Counted from the stretch's first letter, positions 26,893 through 37,218 are shown. The stretch is 55,241 nt of DNA from Candidatus Methanomethylophilaceae archaeon (GCA_017540825.1 JAFYAH010000055.1:1-55241), one strand, 5' to 3'. Made by a program: numbers and translations. The notes: generated from the sequence alone by a model not told the origin.

Positions 26893-27240
26893 TCATTTCC
26901 TCTCGTCTTCGGAGAACACGTACTCCACGCTGTTCCTTCCCTTCTTCCTCGCCAGCGACTCGGTGGTCATGCCGAGCTCCAGGAACGCGGCGCTGTACAC
27001 AGCGTTCGGGACTAGGCAGGTGGGGGTGAGCTGGCCGCGGACCTCGTCCTTGTTAATCGCGCTGTGCTCGAAACCGTACACGTCCATCGGGGTTATCCTC
27101 TTCAGCCTCTCGGCGTATCCTCTGACCACGTCGCAGTCGGAATCTATGGACACGTCGAGGTCCCCGTCCTCCCTCATCGACACGGTCACGCGGGCCTTCC
27201 TGTCGCAGATCAGCATGTCGACGTCCACTGTGGATGCCAT
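26893..27240 (-). CDS. Small conserved hypothetical protein (DUF6951-like)
   Basis: A 115-residue soluble protein. The pattern (N-terminal strand with a cysteine, VSIDSDCDVVRGYAERL, then CLVPNAVYSAAFLELGM) recalls a family of about 100-residue methanogen and anaerobe proteins with conserved D-C and C-x-V-P motifs that I tentatively equate with DUF6951. Two or three conserved cysteines suggest metal or cofactor binding. It lies downstream of the helicase gene on the same strand. Confidence 0.65.
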   Translation of the reverse strand: MASTVDVDMLICDRKARVTVSMREDGDLDVSIDSDCDVVRGYAERLKRITPMDVYGFEHSAINKDEVRGQLTPTCLVPNAVYSAAFLELGMTTESLARKKGRNSVEYVFSEDERK

Positions 27241-27267
27241 GGCCCTGAATGTCTCAGGCCGGATAAA

Positions 27268-29175
27268 TCATAGGCGGCTTTTTCTGGAGAAGAACCTCCG
27301 AGCCTGGGTGACGACGTCGTCGGAGGGGACGGCGTCAAGCTGCTTCTCGTACCTGTAGGCGCGGCTGTCGAGTATCACTGCGAGGCCCGTGTCCGTCTCG
27401 GTCCTAATCAGGCGCCCTATGGCTTGGTTCACCTTCCTGATAGCCGGCACCTCGCTGGCGTACTTCCATCCCTTTCCCGGCCCGTAGCGTTCGTCCATCA
27501 TCCTGGAGATCTCTGACAGCTCGCTGGACGGGGGAGGGAACGGGATCCCGACGATTATCGCGAAGCGCAGCTCGTCCCCGGGGAAGTCTATCCCCTCTGC
27601 TATGGATCCGCCCATCACCGAGAAGAGTACGCCCCCTCTTTCGGATCTGAACCTTCTGACGGTCTCCGCGGTCTCCCTGGATCCTCCTCCCTCCCAGTAG
27701 CATGTCCTGTTCATCGCGCTTTCTATGTTCTGGCGCATGGAGTCCATGGAAGCGTAGGATGTGAAGAAGACTATAGTGTTCTCGGATGTAGTCCTGCATA
27801 GTTCCACTATAGTCTGTTCAAGCTTGCTCTTCATCTCGGGGTTCCTTTTCATGTCCGAGAATCTGGTGGTGAGGTTCCTGGAGTACACGATCCTGCGGTT
27901 CTCCGGAGGGAACGGCGAGGGGTATGTGCGGAATCTCGCGTTCTTGGGAAGGTTCAGGACCCTTGCATACTGGTCTAGTGGCCTTAGCGTGCCCGACATG
28001 TGGATCGCCCCCGGGATCATCTCCAGGAACTCGGATATGTCTTCGACGCCTATGCATGCGGCGCGAAGATACTCCCCGTCCTTTCCGGTCTTGACAGTCC
28101 TAACGAACCTTGTCGGATCCGAAGTGCACCACAGGCTCATCTTCATCCCGAGGATCTCTATCGGGGAAGCGCCCGTCCCTCCTTTGGCCACCGCCTCCTC
28201 CGTCATGTGAGAGCCGATCTCCGTGACGGCTTCCAAGGCTAGGGCCAGACCGTGCTCGTCAAGCCCGAAGCGCTTCATGACCTTCTCTTCTAGGTCGTTG
28301 TCTCTGATCATGTGCTCTGATTGCCCTAATCCGATTCTCTCGGAAGCGAGGGATCTGATGCTTCTCCTGAGGAACGAAATGAAGTCTTTGAGCATCACCC
28401 CTGGCAGGACCTCTTCTCCGCTGCTCTCCTCCTCGGCAGATTCCAGAAGGGACCGGGTTATGGTGAAGCTCTCGGTCTCTCTGGCATGGTCGATGAAGTT
28501 GTGGGCTTCGTCAATAATAGGGACAATCAGGGCAGGATTAGAGCCTGGGGCCATAGACGCCAACAGGAAGCCTCTTATCTCGGGGTCCAGGATGTACGTG
28601 TATGGGACGCAGACGACGTCGGCGAATGCCATCATGAGCCTTCTCGCCTCATAAGGGCACATCCTCAGGCTTTCGCAGAACGCGTCGAACGCCGTCGTGG
28701 TCGGGAAATCCTCGGAGCAGATCCTCAGCAGAGGCCCTTTCTGGTCTTCCACGTTGCTGTCGAACACGCATCCGCCATCGAGGCCGGTGGCGCTCCTCCT
28801 CTTCCTTTCTTGGCACATGGCGTACTGCACATGGGGCGGTATGGAGTCCACATCCTCGATGCTGCGGAACAGGGGGCAGGACTTGCCCCTTCCGGCCATG
28901 GCGATCCCTGACACGTCCCGGACCGTGCTGATGGCCTTGAGCTCTCTCATGACCTGGTCGCTCTGGGATATCGTCCTCGTAAGGTAGACGATCTTCTTCC
29001 CTCTGGGCCTGGCGTGCGCCAGCGCTCCTGCCAAGGAAACTATGGTCTTGCCTGTGCCGGTCCCCGATTCCATGACCAGGTGGCGTCCCTCGTCGAGGGT
29101 CCTGCGGATGTCGCCTATGATCTCCGCTTGGCATCCGCGAGGCTTGTAAGGCATGAAGGGCACGACGTCGGTCAT
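27268..29175 (-). CDS. XPD/DinG-type 5'-3' DNA helicase
   Basis: A 635-residue superfamily 2 helicase. Walker A is ESGTGTGKTIV, the DEAH box is DEAHNFI, and the C-terminal motifs include GGSIAEGIDFPG and the arginine-rich QAIGRLIRTE. Four cysteines between motifs Ia and II (SCPLFR, AMCQER, RMCPYE, VVCVPY) are placed as the 4Fe-4S ligands of XPD-family helicases. It works on forked or damaged DNA in repair. The start codon overlaps the end of the TPR gene by eight bases if that gene stops at its CGA. Confidence 0.9.
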   Translation of the reverse strand: MTDVVPFMPYKPRGCQAEIIGDIRRTLDEGRHLVMESGTGTGKTIVSLAGALAHARPRGKKIVYLTRTISQSDQVMRELKAISTVRDVSGIAMAGRGKSCPLFRSIEDVDSIPPHVQYAMCQERKRRSATGLDGGCVFDSNVEDQKGPLLRICSEDFPTTTAFDAFCESLRMCPYEARRLMMAFADVVCVPYTYILDPEIRGFLLASMAPGSNPALIVPIIDEAHNFIDHARETESFTITRSLLESAEEESSGEEVLPGVMLKDFISFLRRSIRSLASERIGLGQSEHMIRDNDLEEKVMKRFGLDEHGLALALEAVTEIGSHMTEEAVAKGGTGASPIEILGMKMSLWCTSDPTRFVRTVKTGKDGEYLRAACIGVEDISEFLEMIPGAIHMSGTLRPLDQYARVLNLPKNARFRTYPSPFPPENRRIVYSRNLTTRFSDMKRNPEMKSKLEQTIVELCRTTSENTIVFFTSYASMDSMRQNIESAMNRTCYWEGGGSRETAETVRRFRSERGGVLFSVMGGSIAEGIDFPGDELRFAIIVGIPFPPPSSELSEISRMMDERYGPGKGWKYASEVPAIRKVNQAIGRLIRTETDTGLAVILDSRAYRYEKQLDAVPSDDVVTQARRFFSRKSRL

Positions 29176-30070
29176 CTAGGTTTTTCCCTTGGCTTTCTAT
29201 GTAATCCTTGGCGCCTTCCAAGGTGATGCTCATCGCCTTCATGAGGTACTTCTCGGCTTCGGCGACCTTGCCCCGCTTCATGAGCTCCGCCGCGACGTTG
29301 TGGCATATGTCGGTGGCCTCGCTGACGCTGTCGGCGATGCCGCTCCTGTGCATCTCCTCGATGAGGAGGATCGCGGAGTCCGAGTCGGCCAAGAACTGGT
29401 CCATCATGTCCAGGTCGAGGTCGCACTCGGCCTTGGCCATGAAGGTGGCGGCAAGGAGCTCGACGTCCTCGAGGCTCCCGGTCCTCATGAGGTCCTCTCC
29501 GATGGACGCTGCCTCCGCATAGCTCGCCTCCGCCTCGGAAGGGCTCTCCAAGGCTTCGTGCATCTCTCCGAGCAGGCCGTACGCCTCCATGCGGCGGTTC
29601 CGCATCCAGGGGTCCATCCTGCTCTCCGTGGACTCTATGGCTTTCGCTAGGAACGGCTGGGCCTCCTTGGAGAAACCGTCGTCCAGCAGCACCTCGGCGG
29701 ACCTTATGCACATCGTGACAACCCTGCGGGAGTCGAAGTGGTGGGACGAGGATCCGATCCTGTCCAGGCGGGATGCGGCCTTCTCCAGCGGCTCGGCGGA
29801 GCTCATCCCGAAGTGCTGGCGGAGCTCGCCCAGGGCCGAGTACATCTTGACGTACGTCCCGTCGTCGGTGTCAATCCTTTCCGCCATCTCGGCGGCCGAT
29901 TCCAGGTCCTCGAGCGAAGACGTGTAGTGCTCGAGCATCTTCAGGACGCATCCGCGGTTGACGTAGGCTTCCAGAAGCTCCTCCGAGTCCCCCAGAGGCT
30001 CGAGGCTGTTCACCTTGTCGTTGTAGTCTGACAGAGCCCTCTCCAGATGTTCCTCGGACGATCCAAGCAT
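29168..30070 (-). CDS. TPR-repeat protein, ending at CGA
   Basis: From ATG 30070, 300 residues to CGA 29168-29170. The sequence is all helical with TPR-like pairs (for example SEELLEAYVNRGCVLKMLEH, and VAEAEKYLMKAMSITLEGAK). Under the standard code the frame runs 173 codons further across the helicase start to 28649, where it turns into arginine/proline-rich shadow sequence. Stopping at the CGA gives a short overlap with the helicase ATG, a normal operon junction. Likely a scaffold or partner-binding protein. Confidence 0.78.
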
Positions 30071-30125
30071 GCCCGCTAATCATCGGACTTCTATTTATGG
30101 TTGAGTCGCAGGATGCGGAACGGCC

Positions 30126-31595
30126 TCATGCCAGCATGCAGAGCAGCCTCGATACAGCCATGCGGACCCTCATCATCGTGGTCCTCCTGTCGAATTCCTC
30201 GCAGGAGTACTGCTCGGAGCTCTCCAGGTCTTCGAGGAACCGGTCCGCGAGCTGCGCGGTCAGCCTCTCGGAGTAGAGCACCACGTTGGTCTCGAAGTTC
30301 AGCGAGAGTGACCTGCTGTCGAGGTTGGCCGATCCCACGGAGCAGCAGCGGCTGTCCGATACGATCGCCTTCTCGTGCACGAAGCCGTCCGTGTACCTGT
30401 ACACCTTGACCCCCGACCTCATGAGCTCGTCCGCGAAGGTCAGGTTGTTCCAGTAGACGAATATGTGGTCCTTCTTCTTGGGGATCAGGATCCTCACGTC
30501 CACCCCGGAGGAGGCGGCGTACATCAGCGCGGTCTTTATGGACTCGTCCGGATCGAGGTAGGGGGTGGCGATGTACACCCTCTCCTTGGCGTTCTGGATC
30601 ATCGCCAGGTACTGCATGGGGACCTGGTTGTTCGGCATCGTGTCGGGGCCTCCGGACACCAGCTGCATCCTGTCCTCCCCTCCGTGGCTCTTCACCGAAG
30701 GGTCCAGGTAGAAGGATATGTCCTTCAGGGGGTCCTTCCAGGCGGCGTACCTCCAGTCCTCCATGAAGTTCATGACCATCGGGACGACGCCTTCGCCGAC
30801 CACGCCTATCGAGGCGTCCCTCCAGTGGCCCAGAGGCCCTTCGCCCCTGTACTCGTCGCCTACGTTGAATCCTCCGCAGAACACCTCGCGGCCGTCGACC
30901 ACGGCTATCTTCCTGTGGTTACGATGGCTCTTCTTAGGGCTGAGGAGCAGCTTGAGCCAGTAGTGGAAAACCGCATAGTGCCCTCCTGCCGACCTGAACC
31001 TCCTGATAGCCTTGGCGGGGCCCTTCTTTATCCCGAACCCGTCGGTCATGAGGCGGACCTCCACCCCCTCCTCCACCTTCCGGGTCAGGATGTCCATCAG
31101 CTCGTTCCCGTCCTCGTCGTCGCGTATGATGTAGTACTCGAAGAGGATGGACCTGCGGGCGGAGCGGAGGGAAGCGAACATCGCGTCCTTCAGCTCGGAG
31201 CCCTCTGTGAAGATGCGGACGTCGTTGTTCCTCGTGTAGGTGTCAGCGCCGGCTCCGGACAGGACCTTCGCGACCCTGAGGGCGTCGGAATAGCCCTAGT
31301 AGTTTTCCATATCGTCCTCGAGAGCCTCTCTGGAGCCTTCCAGGCTGGACCTCCAGAACCCCGGGTCGTTGTAGGCCCCGGTGTGCCAGTACACCGTGCG
31401 GCCCATGTACAGGTAGAGGATGAACCCAACTGGCGGGACAAACAGCAGGACGATGATCCAGGCGAAGAACGACCTGGGGTCGCAGCGCTCCATGAACATC
31501 AGCGCTATGACCGCGATCACGTCGAGGATGACCAGCAGCAGCAGGATGTCGGCGAAGAAGTCCACGACGCTCATGAAGGTGCTGACTGCTGACAT
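30126..31595 (-). CDS. Cardiolipin synthase-like phospholipase D with in-frame amber codon
   Basis: From ATG 31595 the frame has 99 residues (two membrane helices, then a linker ending DDMENY), a TAG at 31296-31298, and 389 residues (GYSDALRVAKVLSGAG onward) to TGA 30126, 489 in all. The paralogue at 25456 runs without a break through the same region, so the two parts belong to one protein. Both HKD motifs are intact: NHRKIAVVDG and VHEKAIVSDS. Codon 100 lies in a linker between membrane and catalytic parts, so pyrrolysine there need not be catalytic. Without read-through the catalytic domain would lack its membrane anchor. Confidence 0.85.
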
Positions 31596-31602
31596 GGCCG
31601 CC

Positions 31603-32931
31603 TCGGTTGAAGAGCATCATCATCCTGGAGAGGCCGATCTTCAGGCGGGCGGAGACCGTCCTTCTGGAATAGTCCTCAGGCAGCATCTCCTCAGAAGATC
31701 CGATCAGCCCCTCCAGGCGGGCGGAGACCTGCGCGGAGATCTCCTCCGACTCCACCAGTATGGACGTGTGGAAGTCGTGGAGCATGGCTCTTCCGTTGAA
31801 CGGGGCCATGCTTATCCCCGAAATCCGCCCGTCTATCGACAGGAGGCTGTCCTGGAACTCCTCTCTGGAGAAGAACACCCTCGCGCCGGAATCCAGCATG
31901 GACGAGGCGGCGGCGGCCGTGTTCCATTTCTGGTACCAGTGGCCCCCTCTCCCGGAGACGACCACTTTCACGTCTACCCCGGAGAGGGCGGACAGCTTCA
32001 GGAAGTTGTATACGTTCTCGTCCGGGACCAGGTACGGCTCGGAGAGGGCTATTGACTTCTCCGCCGCCTTCAGCATGGCGACGTATCCCATGAGCGCAGG
32101 GTTCCAGTCCCCGCCCGCGTCCGGCCCGGTCGAGACTATCTGGACCTTGGTGCTCCCAGCGGCGCCAGCGGTCTCTGACCTAGAAGGAGGCCTTCCGGTG
32201 GCGAACGACCAGTCCGCGAGGAAGCGGTCCTCCAGCCTCGATGCGGCCGGCCCTTCCAGGCGTATCACCGACTGCTCCCCGACGTATGCGGCGCGGCCGT
32301 CGACGATCGCCATGATCCTGCGGTTCTTGAAGCGGAACGACATCGTCACCAGCGGCATGAGCCTCCTGTGGAACGTCCTCACGCATACTCCTGCGGCCTT
32401 CATGCGCCTGATGACGCCGATGGATCCCGGGACGTCGCACCCCAGAAGGACCCTCACGTCAGCGCCTCCCTCCGCCTTGGAGCACAGGGCGTCCACGAAA
32501 CCGGGGGCCTCAGAATCCGTGGGGGGCCTGTATATGCTCACATGGACCGTTCTTTCGGCCGATACGATGTCGGCGACGGCGCTCTCCGACCCTTTCGCCA
32601 GGTCGTCGTAGAAGCGGGTGTAGTTGCCTTCGGTCGGCAGGTCCGCGCCTCTGATCCTGGGGTCGTCCAGCAGGCCCATCTCCCGGTCCCCTCCCAGCTT
32701 CCGGCCGAACACGCTGCCGGAGTACAGGGTGCACCCGTACAGCAGGTACAGGGCGAACCCCAGGAACGGGAGCACGATGGTCAGCGTCATCCAGAACGCG
32801 AACGACCTCGGGTCCATCCTCTCCTTGAACACCAGCAGGTAGACCGCTATAAGGTCCACCGCAACGACTAGCGGCAGGACCGTCCAGAAGGTCTCGACGA
32901 GCAGGAAGAACGGGCGGGTGATGTACGTCAT
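31603..32931 (-). CDS. Phospholipase D homologue with both HKD motifs lost, ending at CGA
   Basis: From ATG 32931, 442 residues to CGA 31603-31605, eight bases before the ATG of the next PLD gene. It has the same two N-terminal helices and PLD-like folds as its neighbours. Where active enzymes have H-x-K-x4-D, it has FKNRRIMAIVDG and FQDSLLSIDG, losing the histidine and lysine in at least the second motif and the histidine in the first. Its end (GLSRMMMLFN) lines up with the ends of the paralogues (AVSRLLCMLA, VSRLFGNLA). The standard frame runs on to 31243. Probably a non-catalytic partner or lipid-binding subunit. Confidence 0.8.
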
Positions 32932-33039
32932 GGATGTCCCTCGGAAGCGACATCTTCTCGTCCTATCGCCGTGAAGGCGAGCCTCGATGCCGCGGCAGGT
33001 CCAGAATGGGCGGAAAAGGTTTCGGGGGAGGGCCCCCGT

Positions 33040-33588
33040 TCAGAACTTCTTTCCGATGGCCTTGGCCTGGGCGACGATCTCCGCATTGTTCTCGGCGTAC
33101 TTCCTGTCGTTGCCGGTGACCATAGCGATCTTTCCGACCGGCTCGAACTTGAAGAAGGAGACAAGGACCCCGCTCATCCTGTCAGCGAGCTCGTCCGCTC
33201 CGCCGGATCCAGCCGCGGTGACCACGGCGACCTTCTTCCCAGGCGCGATGCCGTTCTCCGGCGCCACTCCGAAGAACCTGTAGAGCCTGTCCTCGAACAG
33301 CCTGTACTGGCCGCATGGCTGGCCGAAGTACACGGGCGACGATATGATCACGCCCTCAGCGTCCTTGACTGCGTCGATCAGAGGGGTCAGATCGTCCTTG
33401 GTGACGCACTTTCCGCCGTTCTTCTTGCATGCGTCGCAGGCCTGGCATCCCTTGCGGTTGGCCATGCCGTTGATGTCGAAGTACACGACTTCCTTCCCGT
33501 TCTCCTCGGCGCTCTTCCCGATGGTCCTGACGACGAACTCGGTGTTGGCGTTCTTCTGAGGGCTGGATATTATGGCAACGATAGTCAT
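33040..33588 (-). CDS. Flavodoxin-like NADPH-dependent FMN reductase/iron-sulfur flavoprotein
   Basis: A 182-residue flavodoxin fold. The FMN phosphate loop is AIISSPQKNANTE, and SSPVYFGQPCGQYRLFEDR is the family's ring-binding motif. The segment CQACDACKKNGGKC, three to four cysteines after the second strand, is the place of the 4Fe-4S site in archaeal iron-sulfur flavoproteins. A soluble electron-transfer role is likely. Confidence 0.85.
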   Translation of the reverse strand: MTIVAIISSPQKNANTEFVVRTIGKSAEENGKEVVYFDINGMANRKGCQACDACKKNGGKCVTKDDLTPLIDAVKDAEGVIISSPVYFGQPCGQYRLFEDRLYRFFGVAPENGIAPGKKVAVVTAAGSGGADELADRMSGVLVSFFKFEPVGKIAMVTGNDRKYAENNAEIVAQAKAIGKKF

Positions 33589-33698
33589 GTCTGCGGTATC
33601 GTCGAGGTCTCTATTTCTCTTTTCCTGATACGTCTCTCGCAGGGAGCCCTATGCTGGCCAGCGGATGCGCGGGAAACCCTCGGACGGCGACGTCCCCT

Positions 33699-35120
33699 TC
33701 ATGGCGCATCCTCGGCCAGCACCGAGGTCGCCCATGCGTCCAGGTCTGTAGCAAGGCTCCCGTCGTTGTAGAACGCCTTGGAATAGGTCGCGCCCTCGTC
33801 GCTGACGTATATGGCCGCCGTCAGGACGCTTTTTGGATCGTAGGCTGTATCCAGGCGGGCGAGCTTGCTGATCTCCGTGTAGTCCCCCCAGATGCGCACC
33901 ACGTTCCCGGACTCGACCGTCCGCTTGAAGTCCACCATGTCGCCGTCTGTCGGATGGTCAACCGCATGACCTCTGACCCAGTAGTCCACGATGTCGTAGA
34001 AGACCCCGGACCTGCTCAGATGGAAATCCAGCATCTTGGAGTACGTGTTCACGCGGCCTTCCTGGGCCATCTCGACGACGATAGAAACGCTTACATCCCC
34101 ATGGTCCAGATCCTTGTCGAACGTGAACGTGCGGGAATCGGTGAACCTCAGCTCGTCCGACTCGATGGCCGCGCCCTTGCCGAGATAGTATCTGGATCCG
34201 TACGCGTACGCTTTCGGGTCCATCGCCTCCAGGTCAGTGTAAGTGGCCGAAAGGATCTTCGAATGGCTGAAGGGCTCGACGCCGAAGCTCATCCTCAGGC
34301 TCCTGAACTTCCCTTGGCCGGCCGGGATGACCAGATCAGGTACGAAGGAGAACACGTTGTCGTTCACGGCCGAAATCGACGGCGAGAGCTTCAGGGTCAG
34401 GCCAGGACCGTCGAACCTGACGGTGACGGGCTCGATGCTGTCCGAGATCCTTAGGTCTTTCTGATAAGCGTCCTGCTTGTAGTAGCCGCCTTTCTCCTCC
34501 TTGTTCGCATCTTTCGTCGGAAGGAAGAACTTTTCGTACGCAGGATTCAAGATCCTGTACCCTTCGGGGGACGTCCTGCTCCCGATGCCGATGAAGCACT
34601 CCACCGTGTCTACCCCGTCTATGCTCTTCTTCGGGTCCATCTTCAGGTCGACGACCAGCATCCCGCTGCCTGGCTTATGCTTCCCTGTGACGTCGAGTTC
34701 CGAGCTGTCCACAACGATGGTGGTCTGCCCGCCCTTTATGTAATCGCTGTAGTAGAAGAGAGAGTACCCGCTTACCTCGGTCTCCTCTATGTCCCCGTTG
34801 AACTCGCAGTACAGCCTGTCCACGACGACGCCGCTGTCGAAGGTGGCCCTGAACCCTCCGAAATCACCCTGCGCGACAGTTATGTCCGCTATGAGCTTGA
34901 TCTTGAACTCGCCGTCGTTGACGACCAGCAGCCTTCCTTTCGTGGAGGACCTGGAGTACTCGTCGACGATGTCGAACTCGTCGACCTCTATCAGCCCCTC
35001 GTTCACGTTGTGCTTCACGTAGCTCTCTTCCTCAGGGATGACGTAGACTACGATCAGCACGGCGGCCAGCGCCAGCGCAAGCACTATCGTGGATATCTGG
35101 AATAACACGTTGGAGTTCAT
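33699..35120 (-). CDS. Membrane-anchored extracellular beta-rich protein
   Basis: A 473-residue protein. Residues 8-29 form a signal anchor (TIVLALALAAVLIVVYV); the rest is soluble, with alternating hydrophobic strands and no cysteines of note. No motif is recognised. It is the last gene of the GntR-ABC operon, 15 bases after the second permease, so it may be the extracytoplasmic part of that transporter or an envelope-stress sensor. Confidence 0.7.
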   Translation of the reverse strand: MNSNVLFQISTIVLALALAAVLIVVYVIPEEESYVKHNVNEGLIEVDEFDIVDEYSRSSTKGRLLVVNDGEFKIKLIADITVAQGDFGGFRATFDSGVVVDRLYCEFNGDIEETEVSGYSLFYYSDYIKGGQTTIVVDSSELDVTGKHKPGSGMLVVDLKMDPKKSIDGVDTVECFIGIGSRTSPEGYRILNPAYEKFFLPTKDANKEEKGGYYKQDAYQKDLRISDSIEPVTVRFDGPGLTLKLSPSISAVNDNVFSFVPDLVIPAGQGKFRSLRMSFGVEPFSHSKILSATYTDLEAMDPKAYAYGSRYYLGKGAAIESDELRFTDSRTFTFDKDLDHGDVSVSIVVEMAQEGRVNTYSKMLDFHLSRSGVFYDIVDYWVRGHAVDHPTDGDMVDFKRTVESGNVVRIWGDYTEISKLARLDTAYDPKSVLTAAIYVSDEGATYSKAFYNDGSLATDLDAWATSVLAEDAP

Positions 35121-35135
35121 CTGCTCACCTTAAGT

Positions 35136-35783
35136 TCACACGTCGGCCCTCATCATCTTCTCGATGGACCTGCTCCTCAGGGCCAGCGCCGCGGCTATGG
35201 CGATAGCGCCGGACACGACCATCCCGAGGAGAGGGGCGTCCAGAACGACGATGAGGCCTACCAGGACCCCCAGGAAGTACAGGACGTACAGCAGGACCAT
35301 CGCCAGGAACCTGGCCGGCCTGTCCTCTCCCGCCATGGCGCATATGTTGTGGTGGATCACCATGTAGAACAGCGGCACCATGAGGAGGGTCAGCGTCAGG
35401 GCGCTCTCCGCCCCTCTGGCGGCATCCCCCAGGAAGCTCCGCATGCAGACGAGGAACACGGCGAAGACCGCCGGCAGGAAGATCAGCAGGAGCACGGAAT
35501 ATGAGTCGACATACTCCTTCCTGTCCATTCCGCTGGCAAGCTGGAACGACAGGAACCTGTCCTCCTCCGCGGAAGGGCCTGACAGCAGGGACCTCTCGAC
35601 GCCCTGGCTCCTGCTCCTGCTGTAAGCCACGATCCCTATCACGAAGGCGACGGCGGCGAGGGCTATTATCAGTGGGTCCGCGGTCAGCGCGAACGCCAGC
35701 AGTACCAGAGCTATCAGCGCAAGCAGCCCCAGGGCGGACTTGGCGCTGAACGTCGAAAGCCAGACCGAGAGGAAGCGGTTCAC
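35136..35783 (-). CDS. ABC-2 type permease subunit 2
   Basis: The GTG at 35783 overlaps the stop of the upstream permease (ctGTGAac), giving 215 residues with six or so membrane spans. The frame is open upstream but that part is a shadow of the first permease. A soluble loop after helix 2 (SRSRSQGVERSLLSGPSAEE) is typical of YtrC/D-type permeases. Part of the GntR-regulated exporter. Confidence 0.75.
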   Translation of the reverse strand: MNRFLSVWLSTFSAKSALGLLALIALVLLAFALTADPLIIALAAVAFVIGIVAYSRSRSQGVERSLLSGPSAEEDRFLSFQLASGMDRKEYVDSYSVLLLIFLPAVFAVFLVCMRSFLGDAARGAESALTLTLLMVPLFYMVIHHNICAMAGEDRPARFLAMVLLYVLYFLGVLVGLIVVLDAPLLGMVVSGAIAIAAALALRSRSIEKMMRADV

Positions 35784-36388
35784 AGGTCCAGCCTCCTGAA
35801 TCCGCGGGTGGAGAGCCATGCGCACGATGCCACGACCGCCGCAGAGGCCATGAGGCAGGCCAGCGCCCCGTTCCAGCCCATCCGGAGCCCGTCGGCGAAG
35901 CATATGTAGCTGACGACTGCCAGGGCTATGGGCACCGAGATCCCCAGAACATCGGATGCCATGGAGGATCCCGATGTGGAGTACCACAGCGTTCCGACGG
36001 ACGTCGAGGCCACGGACATGAGCATAGCCAGGCTGGCGCATTCGAACAGGCCCTCCCGTGTAAGGGCCGACACGGCGGCCAGGGACAGAGCGATCGCCAG
36101 GAGGACGGCCATTGAGCGGGCGTAGAACGACCATATCATCGTCTTCCTGCTGATCCCGGACGACACGAGGAACGAGCTCCACCTGGGGTGCATGCGCCGG
36201 GAGTCCGCGACGGACAGCGCAGGGACGGCCACCATGTAGGGCAAGGAAGCCAGAGCCATGAGGAAGCCGTCCTCTAGCCGGCCGCGGCTCCAAATCAGGG
36301 CGATCGCGGAGACCGAGGCGGCGAGGGCAATAGCGCATGCCCCCAGCGTCGCGCGGTCAAACCCCGGAGAGAAAGGGACGAGAATCAT
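35780..36388 (-). CDS. ABC-2 type permease subunit 1
   Basis: A 202-residue membrane protein with about six spans, starting MILVPFSPGFDRATLGACAI. Its ATG overlaps the TGA of the ATPase gene (ATGA-type), so the subunits are translationally coupled. Confidence 0.78.
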   Translation of the reverse strand: MILVPFSPGFDRATLGACAIALAASVSAIALIWSRGRLEDGFLMALASLPYMVAVPALSVADSRRMHPRWSSFLVSSGISRKTMIWSFYARSMAVLLAIALSLAAVSALTREGLFECASLAMLMSVASTSVGTLWYSTSGSSMASDVLGISVPIALAVVSYICFADGLRMGWNGALACLMASAAVVASCAWLSTRGFRRLDL

Positions 36389-37218
36389 CTCCTCCTCCCC
36401 TTCATGTGGTACACCACGATGTCCTCGAGGGACGCGTCGTCTATCGCCATGTCCGGGAACATGTCGGCGAGCGCCTTCCTGTCCTTTACCAGGGCCGTCC
36501 TTCCGAAATCGCTCTCCGATGCGCCGACCACGAACTTCTCGGGGACCCTGTCAGCGTCCGACGCCCTCACCAGGCCGTACTCCTCCATGAGGGATATTCT
36601 GTCCTGGCAGAGCACGACCTTCCCGTCCATCATGAGGACTATCTGGTCGGCTATCTTCTCCAGATCCGAGGTCTGGTGCGACGATATGACCACCGTGCGC
36701 TCCTCGTCCGAAACATACTCCCTGAGCATCCCCAGGAACTCCTCCCTGGCTTCGGGGTCCATGCCTGACGTGGGCTCGTCCAGGACCAGGTAGTCGGTCC
36801 CATGGGACATCATGACTGCCACCTGGAGCCTCATCCTCCTTCCGCGGGAGAGCGCTCCCACTTTGAACCATGGGCCGATGCCGTACTTCCTGCACAGCCC
36901 CTCGTACCTCTCGGCGTCCCAGTCGTCGAATATCTTAGACATGGTCCTGGACAGGTCGCGCACCCTCATCGTCGGCGGGTACGGGCATTCGTCGAAGACC
37001 ACCCCGACGCGTCCGGGCTTCCTCGGCACCCCGAACAGGATCGTCCCCGAATCCGGGACGTACGAGCCGATGATGCATTTGAGGAGGCTGGTCTTTCCCG
37101 CGCCGTTGCCGCCTATGACTGCTGTGACGTAGCCTCTGGGCATCTCCGCGTCCACCCTCTTGAGCTGGAAGCCCTGGAACGACTTGTACAGGCCTCTCAC
37201 CGAGATCCCCTGCGCCAT
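36385..37218 (-). CDS. ABC transporter ATP-binding protein
   Basis: A 277-residue ABC ATPase: Walker A GGNGAGKTSLLK, signature LSRGRRMRLQ, Walker B DYLVLDEPTSGMD, H-loop VVISSHQ. It belongs to the YtrB/CcmA-like branch that serves ABC-2 permeases. Its ATG overlaps the CGA end of the GntR gene by one base (CGATG). It powers the two permeases downstream; substrate unknown, but such GntR-linked exporters often respond to cell-envelope stress or antibiotics. Confidence 0.9.
   Translation of the reverse strand: MAQGISVRGLYKSFQGFQLKRVDAEMPRGYVTAVIGGNGAGKTSLLKCIIGSYVPDSGTILFGVPRKPGRVGVVFDECPYPPTMRVRDLSRTMSKIFDDWDAERYEGLCRKYGIGPWFKVGALSRGRRMRLQVAVMMSHGTDYLVLDEPTSGMDPEAREEFLGMLREYVSDEERTVVISSHQTSDLEKIADQIVLMMDGKVVLCQDRISLMEEYGLVRASDADRVPEKFVVGASESDFGRTALVKDRKALADMFPDMAIDDASLEDIVVYHMKGRRR

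Noticed and set aside
28649-29175. Long overlap of the TPR frame with the helicase gene, or a one-base error in the A5 run at 29181-29185
   Set aside because: Deleting one A would create TAG directly before the helicase ATG, but the run-on is better explained by the CGA at 29168, because the same pattern recurs at about fifteen other genes without homopolymers.
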